Origin: Symsagittifera roscoffensis
Lineage: Eukaryota > Xenacoelomorpha > Acoela > Convolutidae
Length of the DNA: 64,000 nucleotides
Direction of reading: 5' to 3'
Assembly: GCF_963678635.1 (NCBI RefSeq)
Contig: NC_087064.1
Coordinates: 70,121,465 to 70,185,464 of the forward strand
Shown here: positions 46,401 to 58,400 of the stretch, piece by piece
Layout of the letters: the number at the start of each line of letters is the position of its first letter
How positions within the stretch are numbered: position 1 is the stretch's first letter
The notes under the pieces: generated by a model
The model's input: only the letters and a program-made list of their open reading frames with translations
Databases searched by the model: none
Told to the model about the DNA's origin: nothing
Made by a program: the position numbers and the translations under genes

Positions 46401-49400
46401 ATAGCACAAAAACAAGATTTTAAAGGACAAAGTTTATACTTTAATCATCGTATCTCATTTGATACTAAAGGACCAATTTCACCCTCATCAGAAGGAAACT
46501 CCTACATTATGGTAATTGTTGACGCATTTACACATTATGTAGCACTTAACCCAGTACCACATTGTAACGCTTATTACGCATACACAACACTTTATGAACA
46601 CTGGATAGCAAAATTTGGACTACCAGAAATTTTAGTCACAGACAATGGTACAGAATTCATAAATAATGAAATAATAACACTATGTCATTTATACAACATT
46701 AAACACAAACCACGTACATCTCATGCACCTTGGACAAACGGCTTAGTCGAAGGTATGAACCGTTCACTACAAGAATATCTTAGATGTATCATCAACGGAA
46801 ATGATACCAAATATACCGAATGGTCAGCAGATGTAAAATTATTTCCATTAGCATATAATTCACAAATCACGACAACTTTAGGAATGTCACCATACGAAAT
46901 GGTTTTCAACCAAAAGCCACGCAAACCAATAATGTTTACAGCAAATTCCCATAAAAACGCACAAGGTTATTGTCAACCAAATAAAGACTCAATTTGTTAT
47001 AACCTACCATTACATACGCACGATGAAGATCATTTTCATCACCCACAAATCCTTAAATTAGCCTCCGGTACACACACCGAATGGATTTTAAATAGAGATA
47101 AGAAACACAATGAAATTTACCAAAAAATAACGAAAAAGTTATTACAAAGACAAAACATAAATGAACAAATCAATTCACGTTTTACACCAGCTTCCGATTT
47201 AAAAATTGGAACATTTGTTTTAATACCTAATTTTAATACTCAAAAAGGAATTTCTAAAAAATTACAACCCCTCCGAAAAGGACCCTATCAAATAATTGCA
47301 AAACCCACAGATGTCACATATAAAATTATCGACTCAAACAAAAAAGAAATCGTTCAGCATCGAAACAACCTATTACCTTATTACCCAAAAGAATACGCAC
47401 TCCGCGAATTAACCCAATTATATTCTTTCACAGGATTAAAAATTATTCAAAACGAACCACATCTGAAAAACACAGAACAAAATGATAACCCCACCGAAAA
47501 TCAAAACACAAAACCAATCGCTACCAAAAACAATACACAAAACCATAAAGAATCTCCAAAACAAAGAAAAAATAGAAAAATGACAGAACAAATAATACCC
47601 CAAGAAGAAATAGACAAATCAGAACATAGAAAGACAACAAGACTCCGAAATCAACCACGTAAAAACTACAAAATGTTCATCCCCCAATCTAAAATATTAA
47701 AGAAAGTAGAATTTAAAAAGTAATTTTAAAATTTTATACTTCACAATCTTGAAACCTCCGTAACATTTTTCATTTCCATTTTTCAAAATAACATGCTCAC
47801 AAGTACGCAATAATTCTAGTTCAAAATAGACCAATAGGATTCATCCAATCCGCCACTTTCTCTAACTCAAACTAAGATCAATTAGACGAATAATCTAGAA
47901 CTCCAGGCACATCTCTAACTATAACTTTACAACCTCCAGGTCAAAAATAAGCAAACCACTCCAACTTGACAGCTAAAATAAATATCACCATAATACCGTA
48001 CCCCTCCCTTATCTAATAACCCAAAGATCAACAATATTTCCCCAACTCAGACCACGAATACCCCCAAAACAAATTTGATAACTTAGCCTAAAGTCACAAA
48101 ATGAAGATTTTAATTAGCCTAAAGTATAAAAATCTCACCATACCCCGGATCATTTGACAAACAAAAATAAAGAAAAAGACGACCTCCCAGTCACCATGAA
48201 AATTGCCCCCAACAATTTTTTTCGAAACTCAACCCACTTGTCAAAAAACTAATAAATAATTCGACCACACTAGAAAATCGCCTCAAACAGCAAAAAATAT
48301 TCGACAAAGAGATCATTTCTTAAATGCTTTTCTCTCAAACAGTCGCTCAAATATTTATCAATTTTAAACATTTTTTTTCAATACTTCAAGTCTTTATAAT
48401 CTTTCTTTTTGATATCATCGAATCTTTTCTAATAATCATAATAATTTTTTGTAACATTTTTTTAATTTTCTACACAATAATTGAACTATTCCTCCAACTT
48501 TCCAAAACCCTTGAATATATCCACAGGTACGATTTTAACAACTTGTCTAAATGATACGAACAATTTTCAGTAGAACTGATATTTTTTTATTGTTTGTAAT
48601 TTTCATAACATTTCTATCATCCCTCATTTTGACAATATGTAAATGTATAAAGAAAGCAATCATTACATTTGCCCTAGCAACAATTTTTCTAATTCTTTTT
48701 TTAGAAGAATATTATAATAAACATAAACCCTCTCACTAAAGTAACAATTTAAAAATCCATCAAAAATTGCTACCCAACAGTCACAGAATCAGTCTTCACC
48801 GACATCATCCCAAGATAATCCAACACCACCTTCAACTACTCAAAACCCTCAAACATCTACACGAATTTCTTTTCAAGACAATCCATACACCTTTGAAGAA
48901 AGGCACGCTCGTTTATCTGAATCACTAGAACCAGTTCAACGACAAGCATCCCTAAGTGAACCAACATATAATCTTTACCCAACACTACCACAAGAACTAA
49001 GTAGAATACGAAACCTTAGTCAAAACCAAAACACAGCAGAAATAAATAGACAAATTATACATCCTCGACGAAATAGAAATTTTCAAACTCCCCGAGTTCA
49101 TTTTGATATACCTCAATCCCCAACACAAACCACTCCAGAAAACACCACTGGTATCACACCAGAAACTCCTACACTTTTTTCACAACGAAGCACTTCAAGT
49201 CTACCTTCAGACTACTTAGGTTCAACACCAACATCTGAACAGATACGTGAAAATCCCTTTAACCCCCCAAACCTAACATCACGACTGCCATATTGGACTA
49301 CAAATTCATTCACACAAGGTGAACCAAATTTAGTCAATGACCCCATAGATATTTCTACGGATACAACAACATCCTCATCACTACCAGAAACATTATCACT

Positions 49401-52400
49401 ACCATCAACACCATCAATAAGTCAATTTTCACCACTACCCTTTAACTTAAATTTTCCAAATAATCTCGACGCCAGATATCGAGAACAATCATCAATAAAT
49501 ATTCCTTTAAGATTAGATTGGAATACATTCACAGCACCTCCACCACTATTTGGACAACATCAAGAAAGTAACCGCCTTCATAACTGGGCACTTAATAGAT
49601 TACAATATCGCCAAGATATTCACAACGATATCCGTGATCACAATATTCAAATACTCCAACAAAACAGTTTACAATTAAAATTTGAAATCACAGTTAAGTT
49701 AAATAATATTACCCAACATCCCTACCCATTAAATCCACCTAACATAACAGCTCAATCACTACCACCACCGTTTATAACTACTGAAGTAATATACAAATAC
49801 GACAGATACACTAAAAACACAATTGGTTACATTACATTTTATAATCCATACTCAGGATTATCATACACATGTATATTCTAAAATTATTAATTTTTCTCCA
49901 AACCCTTTTTCTAATAACCTCAAATCAAAATATAAACCCTTCCCCTCGTACAGGACCACAAGATTTATTAGTAACACATTACGATTGCGAAGAAAATGAA
50001 CAAAAAACACTACATAAATATGCAATCAATCAGGTATCACAATGTGAAACAGAACCACAAGCTATAGAAACCACAGATATAATAGCAACACTCTATTCAA
50101 AAGCCCGAGCAACAACAGTTACAGGTTATAAATTCACAGCAACATTTTCCGAAAAGAAAGTACATTGTTCACAAGTCTCGAACGGAAACAAAAACCGACT
50201 TGACCATGAATCATTCTACCAAAGTAATATAGAACGTCTTTTACATCTCAATCCCGACGATTGTAAAAATGAATTACTTAGACTAAACATCACAAAAAAT
50301 AAAAACTCCCAAAGAAAATTAGTTAATTTTCAAGTTTTTTCAGACTCTGTACATCAATCACAACTTGAAAGACACCAAGGACATATAAGACTAGACGAAA
50401 AATACCCGTATAACGGCGCACACGGACGATTAACCTATGACCTACATGATAAACACTGGATACCACACATTGGTATAAATAACCCATCAAACTGCAAAGC
50501 AGACACAAAAAATAAAGGATACCAAGAAATAATGTTTTTCGATTGGAAAATACAACTCGAAAAAATACAACTCACACGAGATTTATCTGATAATACAATG
50601 ATCTATCAAGGAATCCGACTACCTTGTAAAAATGATCAAGGATATTGCGACCCTACAACGAGAACACAAGCAACAATTGTTTGGTTCCCCGAAGACACAT
50701 GTACAACATTTCAAGTAGCAAAAATACACGCTCGTATGATAAAATTTCACGAAAAATATTTCATACAATCAATTCCATATGAACAAGTCCATCCATCACG
50801 CAAACTAAGTTCCGATTTTCGAAACATAGACAATATAGAAAATAAATTGACACGTTTTCAAATATATCAAGAAACAGAACTTGCATGTAAATACAGGAAT
50901 CCACTTCACAGAACACAATACTCTGAAATATTAGTTGAATATGAAAAAGGATTCGACATGACCACTGGTAAAGTAAAAATCGACCCATACGCCACAGGTC
51001 ATCCTCTAAACGAAGGAACATCCTATATACCAGTTAATTTTGAAAAAAGCAACGGACAACCTGGTGGACATCTAAAACCTTATGACACCAGAAGCACACG
51101 CTTACAAGAATTATCACTAATGAATACTACATATTTTGGTAATATCCACTATGATATTCATTTGGATATGAAACTAGACTATACAATTAGCCGCATTTTT
51201 CAAGAAATGTCACTCTCTGAATTAGAAACACTACATCAACTATGCGAATTAGAACGAACACAAATACTACAATCACTTGCACTAGCAGTATTAAAAATAC
51301 CCTACGCAGGATACTTATTATCAGGAAATAGATCAAATTTTTTAGACTACGAAGGAAACATCTTATGGTTTTATACTTGTACTAAAAAAGTATCACCACT
51401 ATACGTTTTTGAAGATAAACGATGTTATAAAAGAATTCCTATCTTTTATAAGAATAAAGTACATTTCGTGGATACACTTTCACGAAGAACATATTTCTGG
51501 GATACCGCAGTCCCATGTGGATCAGAAAATAGCCACAATGTAGTACAACTAAACCCTGATGAAAACAAATATTATCTTCTCACTCCATATCCCACATTAA
51601 TGCAATCACTCAAAAAATTTTCACCAGAAAGCATTCGCGCTATTGCTCGAAACCCAAATATAGACTTACAATCAATAGGAATCTATTCAAAATCAGATAT
51701 TCAACATCACATTAGAACACAACAATTCCAAGAATTATTAACACAAATGGACACTATACAAAGACAATCAATAGACCAAAACTTACGCAAACTTGCAGAA
51801 ACCGCAGGATTTGCCGATATCTACACGCAAGACTATAGCGGATATTTTAAAGACATAAAAGATTATATATATCTAAACGGCGAAAAATACCGTCCCCAAG
51901 ATATATCACCAATTAACATTTTTAGCTTTGTTACACTCAAAAATGAGATCCTAGATTTTCTAGGATGGCCCTACTACATCTTAGAAAAATTGACTATTTT
52001 ATACGCAATGTTTAACTTTATTGGATTTCTTTTCTCACTCTTAAAAGGAATCTACAATACATGTGCTATACACACACAAGTAAACAGACAAGCAAGCGTA
52101 GCACGCATACTCTTTGCAGGATTTTTTGGAATTTTTTCCACATCTATAAACAAAATTCTTTTAGACGCACAAATAAAAGAATATAACACAAAAATAACAA
52201 CACGACAAAATACATACGACGAAGAACATAACAATGTCGACACACAGCCAACGGCACCACAATTACCACCCCTACCAAATAACCATCCACTATCCCTAGC
52301 CCCGCGAAATTTTAGAAATTTAGCAATCACACATAATCCAAATTTTCGACTCACCACATCACAAAGTCCCGTCCAACATATAATGACACATCCATCACAA

Positions 52401-55400
52401 GATGATAATACTTATGAACAAATTATTGAACAGCCCCATACCACCGCTTTTCAATCTCAAAATAATAATTTTTTTAGCCCACGATGAGCCGCCAACTTGG
52501 ATCACTCCATCGATCAAATTCCCATCCAACCAACCTTACCTCTTCAATCCCAATAATACCACTTTTTGCTTTTCCGCCACCCGATTTTCCATCTAGCAAT
52601 GTAACATCAGGCATGAATTCCGACACTAACTCACAAATTTCAGTTTTATACTCCATTTCACAGCTAAATAACCCGAATATTGAAACCCCCGACGAATTTG
52701 CCGACTCAGAACCATCTCCATCCAATAATTTTCATAACCCTTCTCATTTTTCTCAACCTCCTTTTCAACCCATATTATCAAATAACCCTGACCCAATCAC
52801 TCCTACACCCTCTTATGCTTCCCAAGTTACCCCAACCTACTCCTCATACCATTCTGACCAATCATCTCCAGACACCCCCCGAATCTCCCCAGAGCTAGAC
52901 AATTTTATTACCCTCCAACAACAACCCTACCACCTTAACACCCCGACCATAAACCAAATCTCCTCCACTACAAATTCATCCAATCCCCCTACACCCTCTT
53001 CAAATTATACCGAATCATTAGCACCATCATCCACATCAACTGAATCCTCACTCAACACTAATAGAGCTTATCGCACTTTTAAAAGAAAGTTCCCCAACCA
53101 TCCTTTCCCAGCAAAACCAGGAACAGCCCGAGAATACATCAACCACCCCCAACATACTAACACTAGAGAATTTTTAGCCATCACTTTACCCTCATTTCCA
53201 CAATACACCTTAAACACCCCTCATGACGCTAACGAAACACGCAACTTTGTAGACGAATACGTTTTAATGCCCACTCTCTTTTGGACCTCATACTATCATT
53301 TCACTAACCCTCTTTGCTTACCTTTAACTAACACATCCATTGATATAGACCGAAACAAAGACATGCTATATCGACTAACTACACCACTCACCGCTAGACA
53401 ATTTACTTACGTTGGATATAAAAAATCACTAAAAATACACACTGCACCTAGAGCTAACGAATACACACTAGAATACTATGATCACAACATCATCAGAGCT
53501 AACCAAGATCAATTCTTAGACGACGATCGCTTCGCTAACCCACAAATCACCGAGAAATTTTTCATCAAGACACCATATGTATTTACACTAAACATCTTCG
53601 ACCGAAAGTTTGATCACATTATTTCAGAAGCACTAACAAGCACACAAGCGTACGAAAGTTTTAAAGAACGCTTCCAAATCTTTTCACTAACCTTTCATTT
53701 CCTTGCACCACACGAAAGAGATTTACACTGCTCACACGATATTATGTTGCGAACTAAACAAACACATACATACAGTTACTATCGTTTCATCCAAAATCAC
53801 TTTGACCTCCACACACCCTCTAGACAACCACACCATCGCTTTCAATTCATCAATTCAAAATACACTTCACCGTATTTCCTAAATTTCACATATTGTATTA
53901 AAAATACTAACCTTCATGGTATTCTTCGTAATTATGACCCCATAACCCAAATGTATATTTTCTGCCCCATCACCAAGACCTTCAACGCAGAAGAATCCCG
54001 ACCCTTCCTTATCCCGCACGAGTTTGTACAGCCTATAGAAATCCCCATTTTAGAATTCATCCACAACACTAAATTTAACCACAAGTTATATAACTTAATC
54101 CAAAACACACCTTATGAGTTTGCAGTAGGCACTGAAGAACTAACCACTATTAAGGCACTTCAATTGCTTTGGCCACTACTTCAAACTAAAAATATCATCC
54201 GCATCTTAGCTAAACTACTAACAACTTCAGAACTAATTCACGATATCTTCCCCCACGGTTTTTTCCCCGACGACTAACAGGTAAGTATGAACTAAATGAA
54301 TATTACTAACTAATTAAAATATTGAAAAACTCACCATTCCTTATTCATGTTTTCTTTAGATTTTTAGCCTTCATCTTCAATCATCCGAAAAATTCACAAA
54401 AGAAAAATAAAAAATAGCAAACTTCTTCAAAACTATTTAAAACCCTATTTAACTTTTGCACCAACAATTAAATAAATATAATACCAATGCAGTAAATTAA
54501 TTTATAAAATTTTCCCCTAAAAGCAGTAAATCTACATATGATGAAAATTTGTATCTTAAAATTCCCCCATTACTAGCAGTAAATTTCCAAATTCTATGCA
54601 GTAAATTAATAAAATGCAATTGCAGTACTAACCTTTTGATATTTTCATTCATTCGCACAGAAATTCTATCCACACTCGCACAGCTCGCCCACGAAGAATT
54701 GTTTAAAATAATGAATTTCAGTTTCAAGTTTTCACACTCAACAACTCTAACAAATAATAACAAGTTTCAAACTTTCCTTTAACCCGGTTGGAAAGGAATC
54801 ATATACTAAACAAAACTAACCAACGCAGCTTACTAAATACCACAAATCATAAAATAACAGCATGACTAAGAAAAGGAAACCAACGGTACCCAAACCGGAT
54901 TAACCCAGTTTAAAACTGGATAATTTATTCTTTTGAAGACTATTACAAAGTCTTAGAAAGAAATAATAAAACACAAAAAAGTCAAAAGACAAACCCATAC
55001 CACAAACAATTTGCTTTTTGGAAAAAGTACATAACCAACAAAACATAAGTAAAACCACAACAAACCCAACATAAAATGTTGTCACATAACAGGACCCCTC
55101 ATAAAAACCGCATGAAATCATACTCCCACACCTGGCCTAACCCACCAGGAAAGGACGTCCTGAGCATGCTCTATAGCCGGCCTAACCCACCGTGCTACAT
55201 CCACGCTTTGTGACCACACCTTTATTTTTAATAAGAGCTACTCAAGGGTGAGTAACTCTTCAAAATAACCGAACTAAAACAAAAAGCTTTTGTGAAAACA
55301 ACTAACTAAAATCATAATTAAAAAATATTAAATTAATAAAAGTTTTATAAAATGTAAAATCACATGATGCAATATATAGATCAGAATACAACACCAAGGA

Positions 55401-58400
55401 CGAACATCAAAAGACAAGACGACCTCACTACACTCGAGAGAGAATGACCAACTATAATCGATATGCCGCTCACAATCACAACTCAAAGGATTTAGAGTAC
55501 GACTTGACCTCGCAGAAAAGGACTTCATTGAACTAGACCAATGACCACCTCGATGTTCAAGTATACGTACAGATCCGAGTAACCAGGCATCCCCTCCACG
55601 CACAATCTCCACGCCATTCCCGAGCTAGATCAAACACAAAAGAAGTTCTCTCCGAAGAACAGAAAAACCTGACATAGCCAACCATTCTGAAACCAGAATT
55701 GATGCTGTTGCAGAGACTCAGTCGTTGTCACAAGAAGAACACAACGTCTTGTGTCCTCAATTCCAGATCCCTGGAACTTCCTTAACAAAAAGGAAACAAA
55801 AGAAAAATGATGTTCGCCAAATACCAACGTCCATCATCCATCCTTGAACTACAAAAGAACTGTTCTAAAAAACTCTGTAAAACCCGGATGGGTGGAACCT
55901 GATCTAAACTATATTTTATGATTGGATAAATTAAATGTTTTACCAATGTAAAGTATTTAATATTAACCAATCATGATCCATCTAACTAACAACCCACTTA
56001 TTTGTAAGTGCTGAAGTTACTTGTAATTTCAGCACCAGAGAGATTTGAATTTAACTTAGAAATTAGTTGGACTCTCCCGAGCACTTCAGCAGCCGCAATA
56101 AACCAGTATACCCTAGATCTATTGAGCCTAGCAGAGACTAGTTAAACAACCTGAGACTAGATAGTATAAGAGTAAGATTAGGATCGGTATTAGACTAAGA
56201 AGTTGCACGAATCTATCCGGCCGAAAATAAGATAGCGTGACGAGCAGACGGTGTACCCTATCCGAAATTACTCTATGAGTTACACTCCAGTCCTAACTCA
56301 TATTGCATCATTTAGTTACATAATTGCGTGAATTGAAACCTCGGATTTAAACAATAAAGTGTGTTTCTTTCACAAATTAGGATTCGAACTAAAAGTGAAC
56401 TACAACGATCTTCGCAATTTTAAGTTAGTTATGATAAGTCAGCAAAGCCAAAATCTATAATTCTGCAAAAAAAAAAATTGACACATAATTTGATTTACTC
56501 GTCTCGCAAACTACTGAAATTTTTGTTTTAGGGCACATCGCCTCGGTTATTTTGTTTAGTTTTCATTAGCTAATATCGGTAAAAAATGATTTTATGTTGT
56601 TTTTGCCAATTTTACGGATAATCTCATTGATTATACAAGCGGAGCGTAGTGTAGTATTATGAAGCCCGTTTTTTCTCCAGCCGAAGAAGCAAATAAAAGT
56701 GTGCTTTATTAGTTTGGTGGCACGTCCGGCACTTAGTTTATGAATGCGCAAGCGGAGCGTAGTGACACATTACGGTATCCACTTTGTTTCCAACCTAAGT
56801 CGCAAATAAAGTCTCATTATTCGGTGGCACCTTTGCACTTTTATATGTTCACTTTTCATCCATACCATTATATTTTTGTAGATTGTTTATTGGTGGCTAG
56901 CTTCAGTGTTTTTCCAAGCTAGCGTGGTGCAGATCTCCAGATCGTGATTCGTATCCGGCGTAAGACAATTTTGTTGAGCATTTTCCTTTTTTCACTTTTT
57001 GGAGCTACTTTTTGCCTTCTATTGCTTGTTTGCGAAGTACAGCTTCGCCTGTGTTTGAAGAGACCTTCATGGTAGTAACACAATGAAATATATGATAAAC
57101 ATATATTTTTTTAAGAGCTCGTTTGTCTGCAGTTAGACCTTGAATTTGTACATAAATCTAAGTTACGTTCAATTGTTGTTTTTTATTATTACAGTTTTTG
57201 CTTTCCTGTCCGCTCGCTCAATATTTCTTTTTCTTGAAGTAGGTTCAATTTTTCTACTGGCTTTGCAAATTCATTTTTCAATTAATTTACACTTCGATAG
57301 CGAACGTTACAAAGAAGGCAAAATTTCATCAATTTTCAGTTCATGGATTTAATTTTTAGGGATTTTCAGTGAAGAAGCTCTTAATTAGATCGTGTGGTTT
57401 TTTCTTGCGTTTTTTAAGGACAAAAATTCTCTCCATAATTACATTTTTTCAGTTTCATTGAGATAGTTGACACTTTTCTTACTTTCTGTTGGCTGTGTTC
57501 TAGATGTGGCGACGTTGGTGGGCTTCTACATAGTGAGTCGACCCTTTTTGGCATCTAAATCCCGCTTCCAGGAGTTCTCACACAGTGCCAGACTGGAAGA
57601 CTACTACAAGAGTGGTAGGATGTTGCTGAAGATGGCGGAGGCTATGGGCCGGGTGGCACTCGCAGGTAAGAATGTATCAAACAAAAAACGGTTCTTTTTC
57701 ATCACCCTCCCCACAATTCAATTTTACTTATTCTATTGTCATAATGCGATGAAACTTGGAATGGTGAACAAACTAGCAATTAATACCCGATTTTTTATTT
57801 AGCCATGATGACAAGAAAAACAACTATAACAAAGGAACAAAGGTACACGGTTGCTGTGCAGTCCGATCACAATAGTAAAAAAAAGTGATTTCTTTTTTGT
57901 TCCAGTCGTTTTTTTGTCAGTGGTGATATCAGATGATCTGAAAGAAAGTCTAGAACTTATGCATATTCTAAATATAGTAAATTAGGCGTTTTTGACAACA
58001 TTTTTCCTTGAAAAGAAAATGTAAAAAAATAATGAGTAAAAACAAAAGTTTTTTCCGAAGGACGCGCTGAAAAAACTTCCAAAACTAATGTTACTGGAGA
58101 AAACCACGTTTTGTGGCTTAAACAATAGCGTTTAGTCCTATTATAAGCCTGTTCGATTGCTTTATTTGCTCAAAATAAAACTAAAAATCAAAGATTTCCA
58201 ACCTGTTTTTCTTGGAAAATAATGTTTCAACTGAAAGGACTTCTTTATGATATATCACTGGACCCAATCAAATGGCTGGTTTTACGAGGACAATTAAACT
58301 GCGGGAGAAGTGGAAAAGAGCCAAAGAAAAAAATTCATCTGGTTATTTGAAGACACACTAAAGTTTAGCGCAAAGATATTATTAAATGATACTATCTGGT

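Larger units (their letters stand above)
36808..56300 (+). mobile_element. Element 2: 19.5-kb LTR retroelement with env-like and accessory ORFs, inserted in ABCD3 intron 10
   Basis: Bounded by LTRs starting TGGAACC and ending AACTCA, with a 4-bp TATT target duplication. Gag-Pol has the Gypsy order (PR-RT-RNaseH-IN). The coding strand is extremely A-rich, and G is scarce relative to C. All large ORFs are intact, and the LTR copies show no differences that I can find outside the rearranged part, which argues for a very recent insertion. Downstream of pol are two tiny hydrophobic ORFs, an ATG-less frame, an envelope-like ORF and an unrecognised ORF, a larger accessory set than usual for Gypsy errantiviruses. 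It is in the same orientation as ABCD3. Confidence 0.95.

Noticed and set aside
55328-55612. Minus-strand 94-residue gene in the 3' UTR of element 2
   Set aside because: No recognisable feature, opposite to all other element genes, and without codon bias like theirs.
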